Of a stretch of DNA of 64,000 bases, positions 1 to 11,600 are shown in pieces. The notes under the pieces are model-generated. The model was given only the letters and a program-made list of their open reading frames with translations. It was not told the origin of the DNA and did not search any database. Within the stretch, counting starts at the first letter, position 1; every line of letters starts with the position of its first letter. The position numbers and the translations under genes were made by a program. The stretch is from Siphonodentalium dalli (lineage: Eukaryota > Mollusca > Scaphopoda > Gadilida > Siphonodentaliidae). Location: NCBI GenBank assembly GCA_032622095.1, contig CP136061.1:99075345-99139344 (forward strand), in the 5' to 3' direction.

Positions 1-273
1 ATTCTATAAACGCTCTTTTTTATTTTCGTATCAGGAAAACAGTAACAAATAACGCTCTTTATGTTTACCATATCCGGATCTAAACAAAAGCCAGGCTCTG
101 TAACGTTTTTTGCTTTTGTTTACATAACAAAGGAAAAACATTTGATAATAGCATACTCTTTATTCCATATTTTTTATTGGTATAAGAACAAAGTCTATAT
201 GTTACTATTCTTTCTGTTTATGGCGGTTTTTGACGGAGGTGAATATTTTAACAGCATACCCACCGCCAAGGCC
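1..273 (-). mobile_element. TTAA-type MITE family A, fragment cut by window edge
   Basis: Matches the internal part of the complete copy at 56655-57127, in the opposite orientation. Shared landmarks are the paired CGCTCTTT words (11-18 and 53-60), the GTTTACATAACAA block and the CCACCGCCAAGGCC stretch near 260-273, after which similarity stops. The terminal AGGCACGTG end is absent, so this copy is truncated on the right and runs off the left edge. It is non-coding; an open frame across 61-429 is incidental. Confidence 0.75.
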
Positions 274-1936
274 TTCCAAATCTATCAGAAACTGTTTCAA
301 CACGAAATGCCACCCACCCCCGATTCACCACGTATCCGTGTACCTTCGCACAAAGATCGTTTATATATATATTTTGAGCCCAAGCCCGATAACTGTAACT
401 CTTTAATTCCATTCAGAAATAAAATCTAGGCTGCTGACATGGCTATCTCCTTTCAACTCCATTGAGCGTAAACCGCTGACAATGGGTTAACAATTGAGAT
501 TCCGGTACCGCATTACAAAGATCATGTACCCAGTTAATCCCACTCACCATTATCCACACGGATGAATAGTCGTGATCACGGTGTGAAAATCAATAATTTA
601 GCCTGTGCCGTTATAATCTAATACTGATTTTTTTTTTTTTTTTTTCACAAAAAATGGTATTATCGCTGTACTATATATATAGAACCCGCTTATCCAGTAT
701 TTTATCATTTCGTGTTGCGAATGTTTACATATTACAAAGCTGTAACGTTCGAGCACTATGAAATCATGAATGATGAAACTTTCAGACCCCCTTTTTCTCC
801 ACCAAATGCAATGTATTTTGCATATAAAGAGTTTTGAGCATATGTTGAGTTTCAGTCTACAAAGAAAGAAAAATACTGATAGAAATACAGTCGAATACTA
901 TAGATCACAAATATGTATTACAAAATTAGTAAATCACAAGTTAACGCTGATATTACAAAAATTGTATTCTATAGTATGGGCCCCATGTGTTTATTAACTT
1001 TTTTTGGGAATTACACATCATTGAAATGAAAACATGGGCTAATTGGAATGAGAATTAGTATATGATGGGTACGTCTTAAAGTTGATAAGTTCCCCGACAA
1101 TCATATCTGCCGGCCCAAACCTGGATAAAGGATGAAGGGAGTTTGCACAGTGATAGTGGGTCAACTTCAATTATAACATATCGTCGAAGTAGTACCACGA
1201 TTACAAACAACCCCGTCCATTGCGAATGAAAATCGATAGTATAGACAATCGCATGGCCGATCGAGCTTTTGATTTCGTGCCACAATGCAATATCGTGAGG
1301 ATCAGCAAGAGAGAGTTACTTTCTTCTTGAAACACAAACTTCAATTCGGTAGTCATTTTCATTGTGATTCGAACTGTTACGCGACTTGTGGAATGCCAAA
1401 CTTATCAGAATATGCAATGCAGATGCAACTAATTACCACCTGCGTATAGTATAAGCCAGATGTGGATTGTCAGGGAACATTTGCATTTAATGGATTATGA
1501 ATGTGGAGTAGAATTGTGCATTGAGATACACAAAGTCAGAAGTGACACCCGGTGGTCATTTTATTCTAAATTTCAATTAATAAACAGCTTGTGTATCTGT
1601 CAAGCGTGCCAGCATATATCAACTCTGCATAACAGAAACACGTGTGTTGACTGCCATTATTATTAGGATTAAGTGGATTATGCGTGCGTCGTGCATGTAG
1701 ATTTGCACATGGATATATATTCTGTCTCAACGACAATTATCTAAATATGAAACAAGAGATAATATATTTGGCACACATGGCATGCTATCGAGATAGTTGA
1801 CTTGTCACCCGAATATCCATGTCTAATTGGCAATAAGCAATTCTGAATAATCACCTTTTGAGCAATTGGTTTAAAGGACGAACGAAATTGGTCAGAGGGG
1901 ACTTGCATTTTGAGAGAGGGAACTTGCGGATTGGAG
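274..1936. other. No gene seen
   Basis: AT-rich sequence with a T-run near 630-646. Short open frames here (for example 1076-1285 minus, 1460-1666 plus) show no recognisable domain, no convincing splice sites and no repeat match elsewhere in the window. Confidence 0.6.
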
Positions 1937-2481
1937 CAGGGGGGGGGGGGGGTGAAAAAATATTTCCGGCACGTATGCCGGGGTGGGTGGGTGCTCAAAG
2001 CCACCAACAAGCAATTTTTTCCGCAACTAAAAAAAAAATTCCTGCTTGTTTTTGTAGTGTTTTGGCAATGAGTTGGGCTTCAAAACCACTTTGAATGCGA
2101 GAAATAATGTAATTCTAACTGGTAAACTGACTGCAGGCAGTTATCGTGTTGTATTTTGTTGCAAATTTTGAAATCCAAGATGGCCGCTGGCAGCCATGTT
2201 GTTTTGGCCGAATGACCTCAAAATGACTCATTCCTATTTACATGTCCATGTTAACATCCATGATAAATAGTATGCACAAAAATTCATATACAGCTATTTA
2301 CAGTGAATTCCCCTCGAAAATCTCTGTTTTAGTGTAAAAAGGGGGGGTGGGTGTCAAAAAATGATCGGAAAAAACTGCCCAAAACGGATAAAAATTTGGC
2401 GGTGTGGGTGGGTGGGTACAAAAAATGATCGAAAAGGAAAAAATGCCATACGTGCCTGAAAAAAAATTCCGACCCCCCCCT
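1937..2481 (+). mobile_element. Family B TIR element (G-run/C-run ends), copy 1
   Basis: Begins at a G-run and ends at a C-run. Next to each run lies an inverted copy of a CAGGCACGTATGC-like word (CGGCACGTATGCC on the left, ATACGTGCCTG on the right), giving imperfect terminal inverted repeats. Internal landmarks are GATGGCCGCTGGCAGCCATG and CTCTGTTTTAGTG, shared with copies at 55262-56290 and 62383-63045. No coding capacity. It contains the intact TTAA at 2251-2254, the site occupied by a MITE in copy 2. Confidence 0.8.
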
Positions 2482-4067
2482 GATTGGAGAGGAGATATCT
2501 GCGAATGATACCATTCGATATGTAACAACAATATGTTTGTATTTTTGCTGGCCAGGTGTGGCAATGTTAGTCTGCCTTGGCTTAGCGTTTGTTAACTTCA
2601 CATGTGTTTATAATAGGAAATAAAGATGTGCATCGGTACGACTATTTGCGTCCCAGCTATATTCCCCGCTGTGACAATAGCCCATCAATATATATGGGTT
2701 ATAAGCTATATGATTGTACCTGATAACCGACAATTTCTCGGTTAATTTACATTCAAATTTTATTAAACTTATTTGTCTGCACAATGTTTTCCATACAGTG
2801 CACCAAAATAGAATTGACCGGAAGTGAACTCGCGCAAGGAGTCCGTCGTAAAATATGACATATTTCGTCGGAATGCGGTACTCTCCTATTTATACATATG
2901 TTTTTTATATAGGCTATTTGATTTTAGAATAAGACAAAATTTTCTATTTATGTGATTTGCGTAATAATACGACATCTTATAATCTCGCTTTCGACTATAG
3001 TGGGGTATTTCTAAAAATCGAATATCAACATTTCCATCTGTAAACAGCACAACACGTCATAAGTCGTGGGTAATCAAGCAATGAAATTAATTCGAACGGT
3101 AAGCATCGATTTCACATCATAAATTTCCCGATTGAAGGATCGAATTGCTTTCGTGGTCGATTTTCATGTACCTGCCACGAATTCAAAAATGACAACAACA
3201 TGTGTTTGCAATAGAAATATGGCGACTGGCTCCAAAGGAAAACTGACACGTTTTAGCGGACATTTTTCAAACGATACCGTGAACATTAACCTAAAGAATG
3301 GCAACTGAGCTCTTAATGGTATGTTACTTATCATAATGGGCTGCCTAATGATACTATTGAAGTTATAGTTTTTCACATTTGAATGCCAAAACAATACCAT
3401 AATATTGCAGATATACTCTGTTTCTGCTACAAAAAGCTTTTTAGCTCACATCTATTCGTGGCACCCCCTTTAACGATATATGCTCTATATATTATCTCTA
3501 TGTTGTTATATCTATTTCTGTCTGCTTTTATGTGAAAAATGACAATTTTGTCAGCCAGTTTCCAGACATTTTGCACGAAACAGACTTATCTATCCCCTTA
3601 AAATTGGGTCACCCACTGACTAGCTGACTCCAAATTTGACACAATTTATCTTCAAAATCATTTTCAGTTCCTTAAACTCATTTCAATCTCAATAACAAAA
3701 TAAACAACACGTCTTAATCTGCCTCCGTTAAACCATTCAACAAGTAATCTTTGCGATGCCATTGTTTTTTTTCTTGATGCAGCAACATGCAGGTAACGGG
3801 AATCAGCAGTTAAAATTGACGCGTATGAATATCGAACGTTGGAGCGCGTACCGGCGCATTTGAACCGGAATACACTTTGCGACAGTTTATCGACAATTGA
3901 CCCCCCCCCCCTCAAATATTTGATGTTTCCGACAGTATATTGGCAACAAGTGCATTAGAATGAAATGTAATTGTTTGTATTTGTACTATTTATGCGTATA
4001 TTGCAAATACAAATTATCCCACCCTACCTTACTCGTTTTTAAATTCGCGCAGCACTATTTTTTCGCT
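2482..4067. other. No gene seen
   Basis: No domain-bearing frame. Positions about 4026-4066 (ACTCG..TTAAATTCGCGCAGCACTATTTTTTCGC) recur in diverged form at about 26540-26584, so a piece of a dispersed repeat is present at the right edge. Confidence 0.55.
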
Positions 4068-4109
4068 CAGTTTTGAATTCGCACACCTAGCTGCGCGAAT
4101 TCAAAACTG
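4068..4109. repeat. Short perfect-stem hairpin
   Basis: CAGTTTTGAATTCGC at the left pairs exactly with GCGAATTCAAAACTG at the right across a 12-base loop. Likely a remnant of a foldback element; no function can be assigned. Confidence 0.6.
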
Positions 4110-4327
4110 ATAACTCAGTATTCCCATTCACATATAACCATGGCTGGAGTTCGCATAACAATAACGCCTATTACTTTAAGAATGTAAGAAATGTGAACGG
4201 TTTAAAATTTCCAGTCGTCGTTAAGCCGCCATCTTGGATTTTGCTGACTATTTATTCAGTTATTGATATGTAAGGAAAATAGTTTGCCTCTGTATTCCCA
4301 ACCCAACAGTGTAAGTTTTATATGGAG

Positions 4328-4592
4328 TTGTGGTGACAATAACGCCCACCGATGCGAACATGAGGGCATTTTGGTGATTTCTCAATTTTGTTGTCGCCTT
4401 TTTGGCCACCATCTTTGGGTTGGCAGGTGGTTTGAGTATTCTCAAACTCAACTTTCAGCATGGATGAAATTTTCGTGAATATTAACCCCCGTCGATGTGA
4501 GGCGCTAAATTGGTGCATTTCTGTGGTTTTTCAATTTCTGGTCCCCATGTTGGCCACAATTTTGGATTTGTGTGAATATTCCTCAACTCAAA
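4328..4592. repeat. Diverged tandem duplication
   Basis: Two roughly 140-base units run GTGA..AATAACGCCC..CGATGCGA, CATTT..GTGGTTT..CAATTT, TTGGCCACCAT..TTGGGTT and TGAGTATTCTCAAACTCAA in the same order. The second is much diverged. The frames across it are not convincing genes. Confidence 0.55.
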
Positions 4593-4763
4593 TGTAAGAG
4601 TATTACTAACCTCAGTATTCTCTACGGACAAACATCTAAAGACAAGACATAATTTTTCATTCAACGTTTTTTAAAACGTATGTAATATGTTACTGTATTT
4701 CACAAACATAAACAAATGATTAATCATCCCAACAATATACATGCCTATATTTAGGGGATAACG

Positions 4764-4913
4764 GTGTGGTGTTTTGTTATTTCGGAAAGGTATACATGGC
4801 GAATATACTGTGGCAAATGTAGTCAATGGGCGACGGCGGAACCGGAGCCCATTAACGGGTATTTGCCACAGTATATTCGCCCTGTACCTATCGGAAATCA
4901 CAAATCACCACAC
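4764..4913. repeat. 150-bp foldback (hairpin MITE-like)
   Basis: Inverted arms pair GTGTGGTG, ATTTCGG, GCGAATATACTGTGGCAAAT and AATGGGC on the left with GCCCATT, ATTTGCCACAGTATATTCGC, CCGA-like and CACCACAC words on the right, around a loop near 4831-4846. The internal 20-base arm is perfect. It is non-coding. Confidence 0.75.
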
Positions 4914-5400
4914 ATTTAATCCCATGCTAATTCTCTTCGAACTTCGAACGTTATTTCGACATACACATACCTTGTAATTATCAACGAAATGTACAGCCAT
5001 AGAAAACACTCGGCCAATTCACGACAAATTGCCATCTCGAATAAAAATAAATATGCACAACAGCAGTTTATGCATGCATGTAGTTGTTGTCTTTTTCAGA
5101 TGTTAATCACTTAGATATTATTTCTTCCGACGATGGCCTGACCCAGATTCGCCGATTTTTATTTGACCGCGAACTTGGAAAAATGGGAAATTGTTTAATC
5201 ATTTAAATGTGTAATTCGCGTCGTTTCTGTTTCGTGTCAAGACATTTTGTCACATGATATCGAGACAATGATATACAAGGATAAGTGCCATACATAAATA
5301 TTAGAAACAGGTTTTTATATCGATTCCCCCCTCCCCGTTGTCGAGTCAATTTTATTGGCCAATTTTGATTTTAAATTTCAGCTGGCAGTTCCGTCCTGAT
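4914..5400. other. No gene seen
   Basis: AT-rich spacer between the foldback and the next MITE. Nothing recognisable on either strand. Confidence 0.5.
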
Positions 5401-5404
5401 TTAA

Positions 5405-5885
5405 AGGCACGTGAGGCCTTAGTTGTCGAAAATATTCATATTTGTTCCAATCACCGTAAACAGAAAAACATTAAAACGCATAGTTTCGTTCATATATACC
5501 ATGACCATCGTGTAAACAGCATGTTATCATAAAGATTTACTATATTTTACCTAAGCAAGAGCCTGATTGTGTTACAGAAGACAGCACAATGCTGCTGGCC
5601 AATCACACACACATGGCATAAACGCTCTTTATTCGTTCCATATCAGGAATTCACCAACAAAGAACGCTCTTTATGTTTACCATCATACACCAGAAAAGTT
5701 ACTTTTTATGCTTTTGTTTACATAACAATGGTCTAATATATGACAATAACATACTGTTTATGTGATATTTCTTATTTGTATACGGACAAAGTCTGTCTAC
5801 ATTTAGTTGTTCTTTCTGTTTGTGGCGGTTTTTGACGGGTGGAAATATTTTCACAGTATACCCACCGCCAAGGCCAACCGTACCT
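5405..5885 (-). mobile_element. TTAA-type MITE family A, complete but degenerate
   Basis: 481 bp lying between TTAA at 5401-5404 and TTAA at 5886-5889, the target duplication expected of piggyBac-type transposition. The left end AGGCACGTGAGGCCTT matches the perfect terminal repeat of the 56655-57127 copy. The right end AAGGCCAACCGTACCT is mutated. Internal sequence is the reverse complement of that copy, including both CGCTCTTTAT words (about 5624 and 5664). No transposase is encoded. Confidence 0.85.
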
Positions 5886-5889
5886 TTAA

Positions 5890-6668
5890 GACTACACTTA
5901 CACACTGATCCTACAAAACGTATTTCAACCATGCAGTGACAATAAGTTAGGTGGTTGAGTTGAGTTTATTGTCTTTGTATATCTAATTCCAAAATGGAAA
6001 CCACTATTCAATGTGGAGTCCAATCTCAACATTGCTGGTACATGTACATAGGCTCCCATGTCGGTTAATGTTTTGTATGTAATGGTAATACACCAGGGTG
6101 TACCAGCGTATATCATGTTTTATGCTATCCTATGCTTTACTTCTCTATATGACGTGAAGTCGCATGTTACGAAGAGATGTTTGAGGTATATATATACAAG
6201 GTGCAATATATACATATATACAGTAGCAGTTTTAATGCGTTTAATCTTTCCCATCTGTCATCATCATCAGTACCATCATTCTCCTACAGCAACAACAACA
6301 TCGTCATCACAGCTATATATCATAAAAACAACAACAGCACTAGCTTTTATATTACAGATACTAATTTCTGAATTCGAATGCTAACTTTAAGTACAAGAAT
6401 AAATTTCTCAGTTCCAATCAACAAGATTTTGTTAGGAGTTCAAAGAGTAGAGCCTGATATACCGCGTTTTACGTGGCTTTTACTGGATTTATTTACAAGG
6501 ACATGAGTGATAGCTCTATTTCACAATAGCACGTCATTATGCAGTTGATTCGTTTTCTGTATCTTTTGTGATAAGAAAATCCTATTTTGGAAAACAATTC
6601 TACCAAGAGTATACATTGGTGACCATTCACTAAATTGAATTTCACCATGGTTTACTATAGTGTTTTTA
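5890..6668. other. No gene seen; low-complexity stretch
   Basis: Includes TA-rich sequence near 6185-6230 and CAT/CAA-rich sequence near 6255-6345. Open frames over the latter are composition artefacts. Confidence 0.5.
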
Positions 6669-6744
6669 GATGACATGAATTGAATGATAACAATTGTATA
6701 GACTCATTAGTCTATAAAGGTGTTATCATTCAATTCATATCATC
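6669..6744. repeat. 76-nt hairpin, MITE- or miRNA-precursor-like
   Basis: A 35-base left arm (6669-6703) starting GATGACATGAATTGAATGAT pairs with a 35-base right arm (6710-6744) with about four mismatches around a 6-base TCATTA loop. Size, near-complete pairing and a small internal loop resemble a pre-miRNA, but the genome is full of short foldback MITEs, which is the more economical explanation. I see no second copy in the window. Confidence 0.5.
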
Positions 6745-7039
6745 TTATAACTTGATCAAGACTGATGCGGCTATATATACATCATTATTATAGAGTGTTT
6801 TATAAGGGTCGGGCACAAGTTACAGAACTTAAAACTTGCCCCGTTCCTGAAAACAATCATATAAAATACGTAGTTTTTTTTTATATATTTTTAAATATAT
6901 AGGTCTAGCTGTTCAATTAATCTACTAGTTGTACCTTTGTTTACGGAGATTTAAATAAATGCATGACCGTTATCAATGCGTGAACAAGCGATATCTCAAA
7001 TAAGTGTCTCAATTATAGACCATGAGAATAATAACCTAC

Positions 7040-7334
7040 CGACAAGGATGAAGACATCCGCTCCAGTGTTGCTAGGAGACAGATCCCCGGTGCTAATGTA
7101 GCACGCTCTGATCACTGAGTTGTAAGAGTATCGCCTGCAAAGCTCAGTTCCAGCACACTTCCTAGCACAATGAATTTCGGACCGAATGTGTTCCAGCAAC
7201 TGAAGACTCCCCCAACAAGAAGGCATCCCGGGAACAGATTCGTTGGTGAATCGCTTCACAACGAACCCGTTGGACATGGTAACTCCTAAAAGCAAGTACA
7301 CACACGAAACTACATGTACACGGAACAGTGACAT
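7040..7334 (-). CDS. Candidate first exon: secreted PAN/apple-like domain protein
   Basis: From ATG at 7334 the frame reads MSLFRVHVVSCVYLLLGVTM, a convincing signal peptide (hydrophobic core, small residues near the end). It then enters a Cys-rich stretch with CWGSLQLLEHIRSEIHCARK and RYSYNSVIRACYIS, the spacing and helix-like IHCARKC element seen in PAN/apple folds of secreted and extracellular invertebrate proteins. At 7040 the frame meets a splice donor (TCG then GTAGGT); beyond it the reading is intronic. The exon is 295 nt, leaving phase 1. A longer open frame upstream to 7448 exists, but the signal peptide decides for the inner ATG. Downstream exons should lie below 7000 or beyond the window, and I could not identify any. 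Function would be extracellular binding or adhesion by family analogy. The domain call is from pattern recognition only, with few cysteines visible in this exon. Confidence 0.55.
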
Positions 7335-8330
7335 TCTCACTGAACAACAAGTAGAGCTAACTGAGGTATACGAAAATGCGCCGAATGTAACTTTCGCCTC
7401 CTCTTTCAGCTGCGCGTGAGCATATAATGATATGAACATTGATCGCAATATAGAGCATTATCTCTGGGATTAATATTGCGCTCAGGTGACTAGATCAATA
7501 ATGTCCTAACCTCACAGAAACACCGATGGGTTTTCTTCTGAAAACATATTTACCTTCACACGACATGGCATAGGCATATATGGCCCATTATGGGCATGTT
7601 TGAAGAACAATAAATGTCGACGTTTTGTGATATGGCCATTTAATAAATCGGATTATATATTTTTACACAACATAATGAGAAAAAGACAATAACACAGACG
7701 TGGACAGAGCGTCTACATTGGTGGCTACTCACATCGTTCTTCCAACTTTATCCCATTGAGCCAGACAAAACTCTCCTTCCAAGTTCTCTAAATTCCATTC
7801 ACACCACCCTCTTGGGTTGGAATGTTCCAACTGGCACCTCAAACTTTCCAAATGTTGGATATTCTCAACTTACACTCTTCACATCTGGAAAATATCTGAT
7901 TGGTGTCCATTTCAGTACAAAAGTGTGACCAAAACCAGGGGAAGGAGTTGCAAATAAAATCCAGGAGTCCTGGTGGATGGGTCCTGTTCTGACCTTCGAT
8001 CGCATTTGTATCGCATTTAAAGACAAATTATGACTACTAAAAATTTATTAAATGGTCAGGCTTTAAATTGCATGGACCTACTTATTATTGGTTAATGAAA
8101 CAGACTGCAGATGAGGCTCACCGATATACATGTAGCTGGACTATTCAACACTTGAGAGAAAAGCCTGGTGTGCATACATACATGTTTACATGTCACATAT
8201 ATATGATAATGTGGGTAGCCTATATGGGTCTAGATGCTGAACCTTATTTGACAAGTTTAATTAACGAGTGTTTGTAATTTTCTGAAATTTCTGGGGCTTT
8301 CCGTTGAACAACATTTCATCCGCAATAGTT
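7335..8330. other. No gene seen
   Basis: Would hold the 5' flank of the minus-strand exon at 7040-7334. No TATA box or CpG-rich promoter stands out. The frame at 8068-8277 has no recognisable feature. Confidence 0.5.
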
Positions 8331-8584
8331 TAGTTTAAACATATTTTATTTGCTCAATGCATATAGTATTACATATATACACACAGGCAAAGGGGTGGGA
8401 TGACAAGTGCTGCCACTTACAGTAACACCCTCTGCCTATTGTCAAAACACTAAATATATACAAATTAAACACTGACAAGAGCAAGGAAATATGTTATAAC
8501 AATATAGCTATGTACAAGTTATGACAACTAATAGTATAGAAGAACTGATGGATTGTTTCACACGTTATGTATGAGAGAAAGAAG

Positions 8585-8590
<6 letters not shown>

Positions 8591-8625
<35 letters not shown>
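8591..8625. repeat. (AG)n microsatellite in LINE 3' UTR
   Basis: About 17 AG units without interruption, lying between the LINE stop codon and its poly(A)-signal-like end. Confidence 0.95.
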
Positions 8626-8629
<4 letters not shown>

Positions 8630-8742
8630 ATGTGGATGGTGTCGACAGCTTTACTGGATTCGATAAATATTTAACGTCAAAGGGGAAATATCATCAATTA
8701 TAGTTAATTCGCTATCATGTTCTTATATTAGCTCTACACATC

Positions 8743-9426
8743 TCAGACATCGAAATTGAAACGTTTTGTTTCTTTAATGAACCGATGCACGTAATTAAAG
8801 ATTACAGTATTCATATCGTGACTTATATATGGGTTGCCGAACAAAAGTGTCTCGACTGATATTGTATTCACATCAAAAGGTATCAAACTATTGTATAGTC
8901 TAAGTCTTTCTCTGGCATATAGTGTGCATTCAAAGAAATAGTGGTCAACAGTCTCATCACCGAGACCACAACTGCACAGTTTAGAGTCTATCAAATGGTT
9001 ATCTACCTTGTGTTCCCGCAAGTCACTGCATCGACACCGGAGCTGACATTGTATAACATTAAAACGCCGATTCCCAAATGAGAAATATTTCGGTGGTTTC
9101 AGCACAGGATTTGCGAACTTTAGCTGTTTTTTAAAATCCTCTAGACGAGAGTGTCTGCAATATGGTTCAAGTGCGTTCCATTCTGCGAGACATTTTGGGA
9201 AAAAAGATGAGTCCATTCGTTTGGTGTCGCGGCGGAGAGGGGTAAAATCCGTTGCATTTCTGAGGTCATAATCAGTTATATCGACAAAACGGGGTGGAAG
9301 CAGAGAGACCAGATAATTTGCAGCTTTCTTGTTTACGATGTTATGTAGAACCGACATTCGTTTAGTATATCGTCTGCTTTCTAGGGTATCCCAGCCAATT
9401 TCTAACATAAGGCGTTCGTGAGACAC
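8743..9426 (-). pseudogene. LINE ORF2 C-terminal part with Cys/His motif
   Basis: The 227-residue frame continues the reverse transcriptase after a frameshift. It opens with SHERLMLEIGWDTLESRRYT, the conserved block that follows the RT and connection region in CR1-like elements. Residues about 151-167 carry Cys-X-Cys-X8-His-X4-Cys (CSCGLG..DHYFFEC), the terminal zinc-knuckle-like motif thought to help nucleic-acid binding. It ends at TAG/TGA-side 8743 with FNFDV. It overlaps the upstream frame by 25 bases; the first codons belong to the shifted frame, so the ATG at 9426 is not a real start. Confidence 0.85.
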
Positions 9427-11519
9427 GGATCGTGTACACCGGTGACTATCCTTGCTGCGTCGTACTGAACATCATCTAATTTATCAAGAAGGTATAATGG
9501 AGCACCAGACCACACTGGGCTCGCATAATCAAGTAAGGGTCGTATGTATGACAGGTAAAGTGTTTCTAGTGAGTTACGATTAAGGATATATTTTAATTTT
9601 CGTAACTGGGCGAGTCTAGAATTGGCACTATTACATAAATTTTCAACGTGAGTATTCCACGAAAAATCCTCATGCAGATCTAGTCCCAAATGCTTATGCG
9701 TTTCAGTATACACTAAAGTATTTTGACCCAATGTGATAATTGGCCTCGCTTGGTCGCTGTTTTTAGCGAAAAACATAAGTTTTGTTTTGGAGGAATTAAA
9801 TGTGACCAGCCAATTATTAGCCCACTCGTTAATTGCAAGCATGTCCTGATTAATAGTTCGTTCTACTAGTTGCAAGTCTGTATGGCTTTGAAATAGACAG
9901 GTGTCGTCGGCGTAAAGTCGCGTTTTGGAGGAAACTTTATCCCCAATATCGTTGATATACATCAAAAATAACACAGGCCCCAGTACAAATCCTTGAGGAA
10001 CGCCAGCCGCAATTCTTTCGAATTGGGATGTTTCAGAATTTAATCGAACTCTTTGTAATCGGCCACTAAGGTAGCTTTGAAACCACTTTAGCAGAATACC
10101 ATTTATTCCGTATCTGTTCATCTTTACAATAAGCCCATCATGCCAAAATTTATCGAAGGCCTTTGATACATCACAAAATACAGCACATGTCATACGGTCA
10201 TCATCAATAGCCTTAAGTAAATTATGAAAAATTTCAATTAATTGACCCTCAGTACTATGGTTGGGCAGGAAACCTGATTGGTGTTCGTACAAAAGGTTGT
10301 TTTTGTTTAGGTGATCAAGGAGTTTTTTTAAAACGATTTTTTCGAAAACTTTACTCAACACGCTAAGTAACGACACGGGCCTGTAATTGTTGGGGTTACT
10401 AGGGTCACCCTTTTTGGGGATGGGTACAACCTCCGCTTTCTTCCATTCAGATGGGAATACAGATGTTTCTAGTGAGAGTTTAAACAAGATATAAAGGGGT
10501 TTGCTCACTGTAGAATGTGTTTCTTTCAGCATACGATAGCTGATAATGTCGGGTCCGCTCGCCTTATTTGTGGGAAACTGTCTTAGTATGGTAGTAATGT
10601 CATCTTGGCAAATTTGTATATCGGATAATGTTTTGTCTGTTCGATATGCGAAATCAGGTACCTTCGATCCATTAACTTTGAGTGTACTATTCTCAACAAA
10701 TATACGATTCAAGAGTTCTGCCTTTTGTAGGTCGTCATTATATAAATTATCTTGGTATACAAGTGGAGGTATCTGTTTTGCGATGTATTCATAAATTGTT
10801 TCACGATATGCCAAAACTGTTTTGGTTGCGTATTTACAGATAAAGACTCGCCAAGGTTCGACATGTATTCTTTTTTTGGCGTACTTTTTCGCGTTATTCA
10901 CCTTGTTTCTCAAAATTTTAAATTTGTTCCAATCACTTTGCAAATTAGTTCTAAGGGCTTTCTTTCTCAACCGGTCACGTTGTCTTAACAATTGTCTCAC
11001 TTTGCCGTCAAACCATGGTTTATCACTGGGTCGTATTGTGACATGATTATGAGGAATATACAATCGAGCTATTTCGAAATACTTTTGCATAAATTTATCA
11101 AGGCACGTATTCACATCAACACTAGAGTTCGCCGACAATATATCAGACCATTTTGTTGCAGCTATTTCAGCGTTCATTCCATGAAAGTTTGCACGGGAAT
11201 AGTTCCATACGGATCTTTTCCTAACGGGAGGCTCTTGAGTTTGCATTACAATTTCAACAGATGTAGCGTGATGATCGGACAATCGAAGATTTGATACAGT
11301 CGGATTCATGAAGTTCGTCTCGTCGCTAACTAAAATCGGATCTATAAGGGTTTGGGTTGTACATGTGACTCGAGTGGGTTCCGTAATAACATTATGTAAC
11401 TTGAATTTTGCTGTTATTTTTTGCAATGGGCCGATCTTCTTCAACTTATCACAGTTTAGGTCCCCAACTATCACCAGAGCTGGGTTATATTCCAGGGCAG
11501 TTTCAATTTTTTCTTCCAA
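9402..11519 (-). pseudogene. LINE ORF2 endonuclease C-half and reverse transcriptase
   Basis: 705 codons open. Endonuclease motifs are GDLNCD (residues 19-24) and SDHHA (81-85). The RT region carries KASGPDIISYRMLK (319-332), PIPKKGDPSNPNNYRPVSLL (367-386), DVSKAFDKFWH (450-460), GVPQGFVLGP (506-515; most family members have Ser where this has Phe) and the catalytic YADDT (536-540), then the connection block HKHLGLDLHEDFSWNTHV. It makes cDNA on nicked target DNA when intact. The frame begins at a Leu codon only because two stop codons lie just upstream in the same frame; the true start is the 12086 side. It ends in a frameshift after GVHDP. The stretch near residues 220-245 fits the family poorly and may hide paired indels. 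Confidence 0.95.
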
Positions 11520-11600
11520 TTTCTGCCAGTAGCAGGCATTCCCTTTCTGATCTATATGTCATACATAGGTTAAAGTTTTTATTATTTGTCCCACTTCAAA

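Noticed and set aside
1076-1285. 69-codon minus-strand frame as a possible second exon of the PAN-like gene
   Set aside because: No convincing acceptor or donor and no matching cysteine pattern.
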